NCBI GenBank assembly: GCA_029782365.1
Contig: JAKOUW010000096.1
Location: forward strand, 62,001-126,000
Direction: 5' to 3'
Origin: Chloroflexota bacterium
GTDB lineage: Bacteria > Chloroflexota > Anaerolineae > Anaerolineales > UBA4823
Length of the DNA stretch: 64,000 nt
The notes below the pieces were generated by a model. The model searched no databases and was not told the DNA's origin. It saw nothing but the letters and a program-made list of their open reading frames with translations. This document shows, piece by piece, positions 8,974-18,229 of this stretch (positions within the stretch are counted from its first letter, which is position 1; each line of letters opens with the position of its first letter). Both the position numbers and the translations under genes were made by a program.

Positions 8974-10521
8974 CTACTCCTTTTTTCCCAACAAGCCGTT
9001 CGGTAATATTAAAAGAATTATGACCATTAGTAATACTGTAGATGCAGGAACAAGTGGCGGGGTAGGCTTGAAAACCAGCGAAGTAAAAGGAAGGGCGATG
9101 CCGATTGACCCATATTTGATGATGAATTGTTGTATAAGGCCCACCAGAAGTGACCCCAAAGCCGCTCCGGGATAACTGGTTAACCCTCCGATCGCCAAAG
9201 CGATCAGAGCATTTAATAATAGACTCTCTCCCATACCTGTGGAAAGGCCCATGGAAGGAGCTGCCAGGATGCCTCCCAGGGCTGCCAGTCCCACACCTAG
9301 AGCAAATACAAGAGAAAATGTCAGGCGGACATTGATTCCAAGTGCTTCGACCATTTCTCGATCTTGTACACCCGCGCGGATCACCATTCCGAGGCGAGAG
9401 CGTTTCAATAACAACCAGACTGCTGTCAAAACGAGCAAGCCAATGATTGGAATCACTAATTCGTTGTAAACTCGAACCCGCCCCCCTAAGAGAAGAAATG
9501 TGGAACAATGGTAATTCCACCAATCTGCGACGGAATGGGCCGGGCAACCCTGTCCGCTTCCATTGAACAATGGCGGAGTCGGCATCGTAAATTCTGGGCG
9601 ACCCCACAAAGTGCGCACCATTTCTACACCAATAAAGCTCATACCGATTGTCAACATCAATTGGTAGATCGGCCTGCTGTAAAGCGGTCGTATCAATCCG
9701 GCCTCCATTATCGCCCCTAAACCTGCCCCGCAAAAAAGTGTAGAGAGAATTGCAAGAATGAATAAAATATTGGGATCCAATGATGAAAGGAAAGTTGTCA
9801 GTGCATCGTTTGCGAGAAAAACAGCGATACCCAAAACCGATAAAATGCCAGCCAAGGCAAAACTTCTCCACGAAAGGCGAACGTGCGATAGGGAACTTGA
9901 TTGCAAAAGAGTTATCCCGAAAGCGACTAGACAAGAGGCAATAAGTAAGCCAAAGATTGCCAAAACAGGCGAAATTTGAATGAAGGCTACCGGTGGAGGT
10001 GGTAACCGGGTACCCTGGTCGGCCATGAATGAATATGTCGTTGGACTATTCGCATAATCACCGACATCCCAGGACGCAACAGGATACCGCGGAATGATAT
10101 ACAAAAATAAGAGAACCGCAAACAATAAAGATACCCAGGATACCAGATGGAGGATCCGAAGAGGTAAGCGCAATCCCGCGGCAATATTTCTCCAAAGGCT
10201 GGTAAGGCTAAAACCGACAGCCAGAATCAAAATCGGAGTTAACAAATCGATAGCCGTGTCGGGGCGAACATAGACGGTCCATCCGACATAAGCGCCGATC
10301 ATAAAAAGAGTACCATGCGCTAGATTGAGCACATCCAGCAAACCAAAAATTAATGAAAAACCGGAAGCCACCAGGAAGGTGATTGCGCCGGAGGAGAGAC
10401 CTCTCAAAAGTGTAATCAGAAAATCCTTGGCTGGCATGCCTTTGCCGGCAAGGATTAAGACGAGTGTGAACAGAGATAATGAAATCAACAGGAGAAAATG
10501 TTTACGAAGTATTTTTACCAT
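8974..10521 (-). CDS. livH: Branched-chain amino acid-type ABC transporter permease LivH with large insertion
   Basis: Permease partner of LivM, 515 residues, against about 290-310 for typical LivH. The family N-terminus is clear (SGAITFLVASGFSLIFGLLD, then NLAHGTLFMIGAYVGW at about 66-81). The next family block normally follows within ~40 residues but begins only at about 265 ('GLGAIMEAGLIRPLYSRP'). The ~165 residues between hold about three to four extra hydrophobic segments and a Pro-rich external loop. A second, shorter loop near 318-350 contains two Cys residues. The coupling region ('RAGVQDREMVEALGIN', about 382-397) and the C-terminus are normal, so the gene appears functional. It lies between livF and livM with 5-10 bp spacing. 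Confidence 0.88.
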   Translation of the reverse strand: MVKILRKHFLLLISLSLFTLVLILAGKGMPAKDFLITLLRGLSSGAITFLVASGFSLIFGLLDVLNLAHGTLFMIGAYVGWTVYVRPDTAIDLLTPILILAVGFSLTSLWRNIAAGLRLPLRILHLVSWVSLLFAVLLFLYIIPRYPVASWDVGDYANSPTTYSFMADQGTRLPPPPVAFIQISPVLAIFGLLIASCLVAFGITLLQSSSLSHVRLSWRSFALAGILSVLGIAVFLANDALTTFLSSLDPNILFILAILSTLFCGAGLGAIMEAGLIRPLYSRPIYQLMLTIGMSFIGVEMVRTLWGRPEFTMPTPPLFNGSGQGCPAHSVADWWNYHCSTFLLLGGRVRVYNELVIPIIGLLVLTAVWLLLKRSRLGMVIRAGVQDREMVEALGINVRLTFSLVFALGVGLAALGGILAAPSMGLSTGMGESLLLNALIALAIGGLTSYPGAALGSLLVGLIQQFIIKYGSIGIALPFTSLVFKPTPPLVPASTVLLMVIILLILPNGLLGKKE

Positions 10522-10530
10522 CTTTGGCTC

Positions 10531-11235
10531 TCAAGCTGCACCAAGAAAGCGCTGGATGGATACTTTGTCGTTTTCCAAGTCAACCATCCTTCCAATTTTT
10601 ACGCTGCAACCTTCTTCAATAATTGTATAATTGTGTGCTAACAAGCTGGCGACAAGAAAATTTTGTTCCACCAAAATTACCGAGCAGTTAACTGCGACCT
10701 GGCGGATTGCATTGATCAATTGTTCAATCACTACAGGTGCCAGTCCTTCACTTGGCTCATCTATTAAGAGCAGGTGGTTCTCAGGCACCAGGGCACGAGC
10801 AATCGCCAACATTTGCTGCTGACCTCCTGAAAGACGGCCTCCTGAAAGACCAATCAAACGCTGTAAATCAGGAAAAAGGTTGAATAAGAAATCCTTCCGG
10901 CGTGCATAATCGCCTTTCTTGCGTTCAGCGATGCGCAAGTTTTCTTCTACGCTTAAGTTGCGAAAAATCGCACGATGTTCCGGTACATAACCAATACCTC
11001 GACTGGCTATTTCAAATGAGGGCAAGCCTTTCAACGAAGCTCCTTCAAAAAAGATTTCGCCTAGTCGAGGTGGAGTTAAACCTAGAATAGATTTTAGTGT
11101 TGTTGTTTTGCCGGCTCCATTTCGACCGAGTAAAGCCGTTACCGCGCCGCAAGGTACTTGAAGGCTCACATCTTGCAAAATATGGTATTGACCAATAAAT
11201 GTCTGAATATTTACCAATTCAAGGATTGCATCCAT
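10531..11235 (-). CDS. livF: Liv-type ABC transporter ATPase LivF
   Basis: Cytoplasmic ATPase of 234 residues energising LivHM. Walker A is GRNGAGKTT, the signature is LSGGQQQ and Walker B is LLLIDEPSEGL. The H-loop His position appears replaced, since the end of that strand reads 'VILVEQN', as is usual in LivF. The start is set at the ATG at 11233-11235. GAGGG lies 4 nt upstream and the livG stop is 7 bp before it; a longer frame opening at 11271 would overlap livG and lacks a ribosome site. Confidence 0.92.
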   Translation of the reverse strand: MDAILELVNIQTFIGQYHILQDVSLQVPCGAVTALLGRNGAGKTTTLKSILGLTPPRLGEIFFEGASLKGLPSFEIASRGIGYVPEHRAIFRNLSVEENLRIAERKKGDYARRKDFLFNLFPDLQRLIGLSGGRLSGGQQQMLAIARALVPENHLLLIDEPSEGLAPVVIEQLINAIRQVAVNCSVILVEQNFLVASLLAHNYTIIEEGCSVKIGRMVDLENDKVSIQRFLGAA

Positions 11236-11242
11236 GTGTCCC

Positions 11243-12013
11243 TCACACCTGCAGATTGTACAAACCGCCAAGGTAAGCCGATTGCACTTCTTTATTTGAG
11301 GTGATTTCTATGGGAGATCCTTCAGCTAACACTTTTCCCTGGTGCATGACTGTTATCTTATCCGAGACGCTCATCACGACATTCATGTTATGCTCGATCA
11401 ATACAACAGTCTTATTTCCCTCTTTTTGAATCGATCTTATCAAAGCAATTAATTCCGGGACCTGCTCAGCAGCCATTCCGGCTGTTGGCTCATCCAATAA
11501 TAAAACATCGGGGTCTGGCGCCAGGATCATGCCCAGCTCGAGCTTGCGCTGCCCTCCATGGGGTAACGTCCTCGCAAGGCTTAATGCTCTATCCTTCAGG
11601 TCAACTCTATTTAAAATTTCCCAGGTGCGTTCTGTGTAAAGGGAAAAAGATTCCGCAGATCGCCAAAATTTAAAATTATCTTTTCCCATTGCCTGGCATG
11701 ATAAACGAATATTTTCAAATACGGTCAGGTTTGGAAAAATATTCGTGATTTGGAATGAACGCCCCAGGCCGTCATGGATCATTCGATGTACAGGTTGGTG
11801 TGTAATATCGCGTCCTTTAAAAATCACATCGCCGCTTGTCGGATCCAGATTGCGACTAAGTAAATTGAATAATGTCGTCTTGCCAGCTCCATTCGGTCCG
11901 ATGATCGCATGCAGAGAGCCAAGCTGCACCTGCAAATTCACATCATCAACAGCCACCAGCGCACCGAAGGATTTACGAATCTTCCTGGTTTCTAGAATTG
12001 TATTTTGAACCAT
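11243..12013 (-). CDS. livG: Liv-type ABC transporter ATPase LivG
   Basis: ATPase of 256 residues with Walker A GPNGAGKTT, Walker B DVLLLDEPTAGM and an H-loop in 'VVLIEHNM'. The signature motif is degenerate: PHGGQRKLELG where LivG usually has LSYGQQRRLEIA. The second Gly-Gln remains, so activity is likely. It follows the binding-protein gene after a strong intergenic hairpin and precedes livF. Confidence 0.92.
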   Translation of the reverse strand: MVQNTILETRKIRKSFGALVAVDDVNLQVQLGSLHAIIGPNGAGKTTLFNLLSRNLDPTSGDVIFKGRDITHQPVHRMIHDGLGRSFQITNIFPNLTVFENIRLSCQAMGKDNFKFWRSAESFSLYTERTWEILNRVDLKDRALSLARTLPHGGQRKLELGMILAPDPDVLLLDEPTAGMAAEQVPELIALIRSIQKEGNKTVVLIEHNMNVVMSVSDKITVMHQGKVLAEGSPIEITSNKEVQSAYLGGLYNLQV

Positions 12014-12029
12014 GAGCCTATGATGAAAG

Positions 12030-12069
12030 TTGTTCGGGCTTCAGAATTGATTTTCTGAAACCCGAACAA
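12030..12069 (-). terminator. Intercistronic hairpin after the Liv binding-protein gene
   Basis: A near-perfect inverted repeat: TTGTTCGGG (12030-12038) pairs with CCCGAACAA (12061-12069). After a single C/A mismatch, TTCAGAA pairs with TTCTGAA around a 6-nt loop. No T-run follows on the minus strand. It is therefore more likely a partial terminator or mRNA-stabilising element that raises the yield of the binding protein over the membrane and ATPase subunits. Confidence 0.65.
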
Positions 12070-12079
12070 TGAAACGTTG

Positions 12080-13486
12080 TTATTTACCGGTCAGATTTCC
12101 GTACGGTAATGATCCGCAACGGGCTTTGAGCGCTTCAGGCAGTAAGCAAGGCGGGATCGGACGAGTCGTGTTGACATAATCATAGAAATTTGCGTTCTTA
12201 TCGGTTACGTTCGCCAGTTTGAGAATGTACATATCCTGAATGGCAACATGATCTTCCGGACGGACTTCGATTTTTCCCTTTGGGCCATCGAAGCTCATAC
12301 CTTCCATGGCCTTGACCAACGTATCACCGTTAACATCACCATTGGTTTTCTTGAGAGCTGCGACAACCATAAGAGCAGCATTCATACCATCTGCATCGAA
12401 CAAGTCTGGCATAACGCCGTAGCGATCTTTGTCGTTTTTGACGAGAAAATCATTGACTGCATTCTTGGGGGCCGAGTAATGGTATAGAATTCCGGCGGTT
12501 GAACCAACAGCGTTTGCAAAGAAGGTGGGCATCAAAACGTTATCGATGAAAGTCGCTCCAAGCGCCATCTTATCCAATACGCCCTGATCTTTTGCGGCCT
12601 TGATTAGGGCTGGGAAACCAGCTCCTGCCCAGGTGACGATGAACGCTTCAGCATTTGTGTTGGCTATCTGGTCCATATATGTTGTGAACTCTGTTGTAGT
12701 GGTAGGGGCAAAGATATCATCAGCAACGAAAGTCGCTCCATCGAGGGTGCATGCGTCTCGGAATGCAGCAGCTGAACCACGGCCAAAGGCATAATCGGGT
12801 GCAATTTGCACAAGTTTTTTATATTGTTTGGTCAGCGCTGAGCATTCGTTAATTGCATCTTGATAGTTATTGCGACTGGTGCGGAAAGTAAATTCGTTGA
12901 ATGATGCGCCAGTGATATCGTTGGCAGCAGCAGGGGCAACGATCAACGGAACTTTGCTTTCTAGAGCAACACCTTGAAGCGTTGCAGTAGCTGCGGAGGA
13001 GGCTGTGCCAACCAGGAATTTTACTTTTTGAACATCGATCAGCTCTCGTGCAATGGTTGCTGTGTTTTGAGCATTCGAAGCATCATCGCGAACAAAGACC
13101 TGAATTTCACAATTTTCAACTTTGAACGTGTTCTCCTGTGTTGATTTAAAATCAAAAACTGGCCCAACTGAGCCTTCTTTGCCAGCGGCATATTCCATGC
13201 CGAGCATGAAAGAGCGCAAAATATGAGCACCATAAATCGCCAAAGCGCCGGACGCGTCGGTAATTAGACCGACTTTAACTGGATCAGTACAAGTCAAACC
13301 GGTTGGAGCTGACGTGGCAGTTGGTCCACTAGTGGGAGCGGCAGTGGGGGCTTCGATCGGAGCCTGTGTAGGCGCGATGGTTGGCGCGGTAGTCGCTGCT
13401 TCGGTGGGGGGAGTTGAGGTGCTGCATGCCGATAGAACCAGAGACAGGGCTACGAATAGAAATGTCAAAGTGCGGAAAATTTTCAT
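12080..13486 (-). CDS. Liv-type periplasmic-binding lipoprotein
   Basis: Substrate-binding protein of 468 residues for the LivFGHM-type transporter. The signal peptide ends in LSAC with Cys21 as lipid anchor. A Pro/Thr/Ala linker (about 22-55) separates the anchor from a type I binding-protein fold ('DPVKVGLITDASGALAIYG'). The body matches the Peripla_BP_6 pattern, including the 'FLVGTASSAATATLQGVA' segment. It is the first transporter gene after the enzyme genes, 84 bp downstream of the alpha/beta hydrolase. The ligand may be an amide, an organic acid or a branched amino acid. Confidence 0.88.
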   Translation of the reverse strand: MKIFRTLTFLFVALSLVLSACSTSTPPTEAATTAPTIAPTQAPIEAPTAAPTSGPTATSAPTGLTCTDPVKVGLITDASGALAIYGAHILRSFMLGMEYAAGKEGSVGPVFDFKSTQENTFKVENCEIQVFVRDDASNAQNTATIARELIDVQKVKFLVGTASSAATATLQGVALESKVPLIVAPAAANDITGASFNEFTFRTSRNNYQDAINECSALTKQYKKLVQIAPDYAFGRGSAAAFRDACTLDGATFVADDIFAPTTTTEFTTYMDQIANTNAEAFIVTWAGAGFPALIKAAKDQGVLDKMALGATFIDNVLMPTFFANAVGSTAGILYHYSAPKNAVNDFLVKNDKDRYGVMPDLFDADGMNAALMVVAALKKTNGDVNGDTLVKAMEGMSFDGPKGKIEVRPEDHVAIQDMYILKLANVTDKNANFYDYVNTTRPIPPCLLPEALKARCGSLPYGNLTGK

Positions 13487-13570
13487 TGGATACTCCTCCT
13501 GAGAGTATTTAATATTTGGGGAATATAGTTTTGTTCAGACGAGAAGAATGAAATGGAAAAGTCGACCTCC

Positions 13571-14374
13571 TTAATTTACGAAGTTCATTATGGCCTGAGA
13601 GGCTTCTTCAGGTTTTTCAATTGGGAAAAAGTGTCCAGCCCCCGAAAGCAGCACAACCTTGCTATTGGGTATTTGCGCCTGTAGCAGCCCGGCGTTTGCT
13701 GGGGGAACGACTTTATCATGTACTCCGAAAAGGATCAGAGTCGGTGCGCTTATTCGAGATAATTTCGATTCGAACGCTGCAGCATCAGGTAATAAAGCCA
13801 GGCCAATCCCCATTTGCGCCCGGTATCCTTCAACATCGATTGGATTTTGTGCACGCCAATTAAGCCAGGCCTGAATTATCTCTGGGTTCGATTCGGTGAA
13901 TCCTGGTGCCGTACTTATGACAAGCCCATTTTTAAAACGCGTCAAAGGATCTGAAGAAAAATCAGATAATACACGCATTGCCTCTGGCGTGATGGGGATG
14001 TGACGAGAGCCACCAAAGTTTGTAGAACATAAAACAAGCTTGGACACGCGCTCAGGATAAGCCAAAGCTAATGCCTGGGCAATAAAACCTCCCATCGAAT
14101 GTCCTACGACTACAGCCTGGGGGATCGATAAATGATCCAGCAATGCAACGGTATCCTCTGCCAAAATTTCAGCAGTGTAAGGGCCAGCAGGTTTAGATGA
14201 TTTACCGACGCCTCGGTTATCAAAAGCGATCACTTGGTAACGGGCCGCAAGATAAGGAATCATCCGATGCCATTCCCAGGCCGGATACCCTAACCCGGAA
14301 ATCAAGATGACTGGGATTCCTGAGCCATAAACCTCATAATATATTTCAATTCCATTGAATGATGCGCTTTGCAT
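13571..14374 (-). CDS. Alpha/beta hydrolase
   Basis: A 267-residue soluble hydrolase with the nucleophile elbow GHSMGG (Ser93), acid Asp220 in a GVHDKVVP motif and His248 in GAGHFFPIE, a complete triad. The oxyanion region is 'ISGLGYPAWEW'. It resembles 3-oxoadipate enol-lactonase-like and bromoperoxidase-like hydrolases, but the substrate is not readable. It sits 13 bp after the first acyl-CoA ligase and just before the transporter genes, so it may hydrolyse an imported ester, lactone or thioester. Confidence 0.87.
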   Translation of the reverse strand: MQSASFNGIEIYYEVYGSGIPVILISGLGYPAWEWHRMIPYLAARYQVIAFDNRGVGKSSKPAGPYTAEILAEDTVALLDHLSIPQAVVVGHSMGGFIAQALALAYPERVSKLVLCSTNFGGSRHIPITPEAMRVLSDFSSDPLTRFKNGLVISTAPGFTESNPEIIQAWLNWRAQNPIDVEGYRAQMGIGLALLPDAAAFESKLSRISAPTLILFGVHDKVVPPANAGLLQAQIPNSKVVLLSGAGHFFPIEKPEEASQAIMNFVN

Positions 14375-14387
14375 GCATTCTCCTTTT

Positions 14388-15932
14388 CTAAATTGCAGGC
14401 CTGGCTAAATAACGAAGGCGCAATTCATCCTTAATCACCTTACCATATGGCGAATAAGGCAGGCTCGAAATAAATTCGACATGCTTTGGAATTTTGTATT
14501 TTGCCAACCGAGTCCGGCAAAATTCCAGTAAGTCAGCACGGCCTGGAGGGTCGATGTAATCGGGCTTGAGGGCAACAACAATCAAACCAACCTCTCCCCA
14601 TTTCGGATCAGGCAAGCCGATCAATGCTGCATCTGCAACTGCGGGGTGTTCACGAAACACAGCTTCTACTTCAGCCGCATAAATATTTTCTCCACCACTT
14701 ATGATCATATCTTTATAGCGCCCCGAGATGTAGAAGTAGCCTTCAGAGTCCTGATGTGCCATATCACCAGTGTGAAACCAACCGTCAATCAGCGCTTGCG
14801 CACTAGCCGGAAGATTTTTCCAGTAACCGCTGCAAACATGCGGCCCTGAAATAATTAATTCACCAGTTTCCCCAAGCGGAACATCTTGACCTTGAAAATT
14901 AACCAGTCGCACCGCGGAGTGGAAGATCGGTTTGCCTACCGACCCTGCTTTGGTCAAGGCTTCTTCGTCTGTCATCGAAAAGCAATTGACGCCGACTTCT
15001 GTCAATCCATAACCTTGCCGCAAGGTGATATGCTTCGCTTGATGCCAGGCTTTTATCAAAGCAGGCGGGCATGGGGCACCTCCGCTGATAAAAAAATGGA
15101 CTTTCGAAAAATCGGCATGCGGGAAGGATGGGCTGTTCATCCAAACTTGAAACAAAGTTGGAACACCCAGAATAACTGAGCAGCTTTCATTGCTAATCAA
15201 ACGCAACGATTCATCGGGATCGAAATTGTGCGCCAGAATAATGCGGCCTCCGACATAGATGAGAGGCACAAGGAAAACAAACAGTCCACCTGAATGAAAC
15301 ATGGGCGTGAGAATTGGGGAAACGTCCCGTTCACTTAAGCCCCATGAAATCACTGTATTAATGGCGTTCCAAACCACCTGGCGATGAGGAAGTACAGCAC
15401 CCTTCGGTCGCCCGGTCGTGCCCGATGTATAAAGAATGCAAAACGGATCTTCATCATCGAGGGGCGGGCGGAGTGGTTCCAGGTCAGAACACAGGTTGAT
15501 TTGCTCGTTGTAAGTTTTACCTTCTGCGATTGTATCTTGATCGAGCTTGACAAGATGACCTATTTGAATTGACGGCAGCATTTCGTCTAATTTTTGAGTG
15601 AATTTGCTTTCATAAATCAAAACCTTAGGTGAGCAATCATTGACAATGTAAATTAGCTCCCGGCTGGTGAGACGCCAGTTGAGAGGAGCGAAAATTGCTC
15701 CGATTTTTCCCAGTCCAAACAAGAGATCGATATAAACAACAGAATTTTCGGCTAATATCGATACGCGATCACCTTTTACCACTCCGCAGGCGGTTTGCAA
15801 GAAATTCGCAGCTCGGTTCGCCCTCTTATTTAATTCAGCATAACTAAATCTTCTTCCTAGACCAACATCGTAAACAGCTTCTCGGTCAGGAGTCAGGTTG
15901 GCTCGTTTGCTCAACAGGTCGGCTGCGTGCAT
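14388..15932 (-). CDS. AMP-dependent acyl-CoA synthetase (ligase 1)
   Basis: A 514-residue member of the adenylate-forming (ANL) superfamily that should activate a carboxylic acid to its CoA thioester through an acyl-AMP. Motifs are the P-loop YTSGTTGRPKG (168-178), 'YGLTEVG' in the middle, 'GWFHTGDMAHQDSEGY' near 390, and the C-terminal 'PYSPYGKVIKDEL' with the catalytic Lys. The length is that of medium-chain or aromatic acid ligases. It is about 45-50% similar by eye to the ligase at 18230-19753, suggesting an old duplication. It lies 21 bp after the SDR gene. Confidence 0.88.
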   Translation of the reverse strand: MHAADLLSKRANLTPDREAVYDVGLGRRFSYAELNKRANRAANFLQTACGVVKGDRVSILAENSVVYIDLLFGLGKIGAIFAPLNWRLTSRELIYIVNDCSPKVLIYESKFTQKLDEMLPSIQIGHLVKLDQDTIAEGKTYNEQINLCSDLEPLRPPLDDEDPFCILYTSGTTGRPKGAVLPHRQVVWNAINTVISWGLSERDVSPILTPMFHSGGLFVFLVPLIYVGGRIILAHNFDPDESLRLISNESCSVILGVPTLFQVWMNSPSFPHADFSKVHFFISGGAPCPPALIKAWHQAKHITLRQGYGLTEVGVNCFSMTDEEALTKAGSVGKPIFHSAVRLVNFQGQDVPLGETGELIISGPHVCSGYWKNLPASAQALIDGWFHTGDMAHQDSEGYFYISGRYKDMIISGGENIYAAEVEAVFREHPAVADAALIGLPDPKWGEVGLIVVALKPDYIDPPGRADLLEFCRTRLAKYKIPKHVEFISSLPYSPYGKVIKDELRLRYLARPAI

Positions 15933-15953
15933 GTTCGCGACAAGTAAATGAAT

Positions 15954-16718
15954 TTATGTGCCAACGACAATACCGCCGTCGACGCGTAACGTGACACCCG
16001 TGATAAACGATGCTTCGTCGGAGGCGAGGAAAGTATAAGCATTCGCAATATCTCGAGGTTCCCCTAATCTGCCAAGAGGAGTTCGGCCACGCATATTCTC
16101 TAATATTTTTTCTGGCATCGCAGCCAACATTTCGGTTAAGGTGAATCCAGGTGCTACGGCATTGACGCGGATGCCAAAACGGCCAAGCTCACGCGCCCAG
16201 ACTTTGGTCATCCCAATTACGCCTGCTTTTGAAGCGACATAATTTGTTTGACCATAATTTCCATCTAATCCTACAATCGATGTAGCATTTAGAATTACTC
16301 CACCGCCTTGCTTCGCCATTATTGGAGCTACGGCCTGGGTACAATTGAAAACCCCTTTCAGGTTCACAGAAATTACCTGATCGAAATCAGCCTCTGCCAT
16401 TTGGCTCAAGAGTTGGCCTTCTTTAAATTTGATGAGCATCCCGTCGCGCAATATCCCGGCGTTGTTCACAAGGATATCAAGGCGCTCATAGCGAGCTACC
16501 ACAGCATTCACCCATTGTTGGACATCAGACCGATTGGCGACATTGACTCTGTAAAATCCAGCGTTGGCACCGAGCTGTTTTGCTGTTTCATGCCCAGCCG
16601 CCTCATTCAAATCGCAAATTACTACTGTTGCACCTTCTTCGGTGAAACGCAGCGCTGTGGCTTTGCCAATCCCGGCTGCTCCACCGGTCACTAAGGCAAT
16701 TTTATTCGCTAAACGCAT
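15954..16718 (-). CDS. Short-chain dehydrogenase/reductase (FabG-like)
   Basis: A 254-residue NAD(P)-dependent SDR. The cofactor loop TGGAAGIG (11-18), NNAG (85-88), and the catalytic Ser147, Tyr160 and Lys164 (YVASK) are all present. The pattern 'VVICDLNEA' with Asp36 after the second strand suggests a preference for NAD over NADP. In this cluster it would oxidise or reduce a 3-hydroxy/3-oxoacyl-CoA or an alcohol intermediate. The operon position, between the thiolase relic and ligase 1, fits a beta-oxidation-like step. Confidence 0.88.
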   Translation of the reverse strand: MRLANKIALVTGGAAGIGKATALRFTEEGATVVICDLNEAAGHETAKQLGANAGFYRVNVANRSDVQQWVNAVVARYERLDILVNNAGILRDGMLIKFKEGQLLSQMAEADFDQVISVNLKGVFNCTQAVAPIMAKQGGGVILNATSIVGLDGNYGQTNYVASKAGVIGMTKVWARELGRFGIRVNAVAPGFTLTEMLAAMPEKILENMRGRTPLGRLGEPRDIANAYTFLASDEASFITGVTLRVDGGIVVGT

Positions 16719-16826
16719 GGGAGTATCTCCTATTCTTGGATGCTTTGAAAATACCAGGCCAGGGTTACAAGTGAGTTACACGGCCTTAAAAGCCAATTAA
16801 GTTCTCTTCGAATTAGATTCGCCATG

Positions 16827-17105
16827 TTAATTGAAATCCACCTGCACCGGTGACCCGACACGAATTTCACCAGGGCGGAGTGGGTCGAAACCGGTGATGC
16901 GGGCGCTCAAATACGTCGCTTGAGAAGTTCTGCAAGCAAAGAGCCACAATTTGCTGAGGGTCAAAGCTTCTATCAATCGATAGTCGCATTTCCTGAAATG
17001 CTTCGACAAACAAATCCCGGCGGTTTTTTCTGGAAACGCGCCGAACTTCGACATGCCCGCACCAACAATTGCCACTTGGCGAGGTAATGATTTCGATTTT
17101 CGCAT
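16827..17105 (-). pseudogene. Relic joining the start of a thiolase to the end of a DUF35 OB-fold protein
   Basis: The frame opening at 17105 begins like an SCP2-type thiolase (VAIVGAGMSKFGAFPEKT). It then loses sense near 17020, while the +1 frame continues the thiolase as DLFVEAFQEMRLSIDRSF followed by DPQQIVALCLQNFSSDVFE. Near 16920 the first frame resumes with TGFDPLRPGEIRVGSPVQV, which is the C-terminal end of a DUF35 zinc-ribbon/OB-fold protein. Thiolase and DUF35 genes are normally adjacent in that order, so one deletion plus a frameshift explains the relic. The thiolase active-site regions are gone. It lies between the alpha/beta hydrolase and SDR genes, so the operon seems to have lost its own thiolase. 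About 108 bp up to the SDR start hold nothing recognisable. Confidence 0.75.
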
Positions 17106-17135
17106 CGAATTATCCTTCCAATGCTTTGTCTTTGC

Positions 17136-18197
17136 CTACTTTAGCATCCTGCCAAAATGCTGCATGAATTCGTCGGGTTTTTCGATGAATGGACTGTGCC
17201 CCGTTTCAGCGATAACGACTTCCATGAAACTGCCACCATGCGCCTGGTATAGTTCTAGGATATGGCGAGTCTGACTGACCATAGGTTGGGGTGGATAAAT
17301 TTCATCACCAGGCCAACCTGGCACAAAGCCCATTTTTCCCAGTGTGCCAAAATCGAAGAATGATAAATCCGAAACGATCATATCCGAGTCACCCCGCACC
17401 CATAACATTGGAGGTTTGGGATTAGCGCTGATAAATTGCTCGACGCTGTCTCCGACGTACTTCGGTGAAAGAGCGTTGATTGGACCAAAAGCACCTGGAG
17501 CAACGTTAGGCCAATTGCTCGAAGGGGCAAAATCTCCCGGATACTTGTCGCTGCCCACTTTTTCAGTAAGAAGAGAGCTAAGCAAATCCTCTTCTCGCGC
17601 AGGCTTGAAAGGAGGTTTCCAATAGAATGAATTCATAACCACGCGAGGAGAGGCCTGAGGATTGTTCGCTGAACGATCTCCAGCGGCTATGAGCTTTGGA
17701 AATTCGGGATTAACAATGCCGCCGCCTGACCCGGCAAAATCTGCATAATTCGGCTGCCCATCCACCCCTTGGCTACCGCCAAAGCCGTATGGGGAACCCG
17801 GATCCACTACGGTGCCGCTCAGAATATGCCAGCTTGCCGAAGCGACCAATCCAAAGACAATTGTTCCTCCCATCGAATGACCAATCGCATGCACTTTTTC
17901 GAGTTTTAGTGTAGATATCAGTGAAAGAAGATCGTCAACCCAATCCGCCATTCCTCTTGTCGCATCGATTAATTTATCTTCGGTATCACCATAACCGCGT
18001 AAATCAGGAGCAACGCCCCGAAATCCTGCAGGCAATTTCAGCATAATCTCTTCCCAATACGTTGAGGATGAAGCATTTCCGTGAATGAACAGAACAGGAA
18101 TACCTTTTTCCGGTCCGCTAAATAATACATGCATTTTTATTCGAGGCGTGGTGATCATTTTAGAAGTTATTCCGGAAAGAGTGGGAACGGTTGACAT
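17136..18197 (-). CDS. Alpha/beta hydrolase, long form
   Basis: A 353-residue cytoplasmic hydrolase. The oxyanion motif is 'FIHGNASSSTYWEE', the nucleophile elbow is GHSMGG (Ser108), and the His lies in ETGHSPFIE near residue 335. An acid candidate is the Asp in 'WVRGDSDMIV'. It is longer than the usual 270-300 residues because of a Gly-rich cap region (about 135-175). It lies 32 bp after ligase 2. It is probably an esterase, lactonase or thioesterase of the pathway served by the cluster. Confidence 0.86.
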   Translation of the reverse strand: MSTVPTLSGITSKMITTPRIKMHVLFSGPEKGIPVLFIHGNASSSTYWEEIMLKLPAGFRGVAPDLRGYGDTEDKLIDATRGMADWVDDLLSLISTLKLEKVHAIGHSMGGTIVFGLVASASWHILSGTVVDPGSPYGFGGSQGVDGQPNYADFAGSGGGIVNPEFPKLIAAGDRSANNPQASPRVVMNSFYWKPPFKPAREEDLLSSLLTEKVGSDKYPGDFAPSSNWPNVAPGAFGPINALSPKYVGDSVEQFISANPKPPMLWVRGDSDMIVSDLSFFDFGTLGKMGFVPGWPGDEIYPPQPMVSQTRHILELYQAHGGSFMEVVIAETGHSPFIEKPDEFMQHFGRMLK

Positions 18198-18229
18198 ATA
18201 AACTCCTTTTTATTTTGACTAGGGGTTGG

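Noticed and set aside
8963..9934. A 323-residue open frame on the minus strand inside livH
   Set aside because: It is out of frame with livH, rich in Arg and Ser, has no family features and no ribosome site. The livH frame shows clear membrane-protein conservation.
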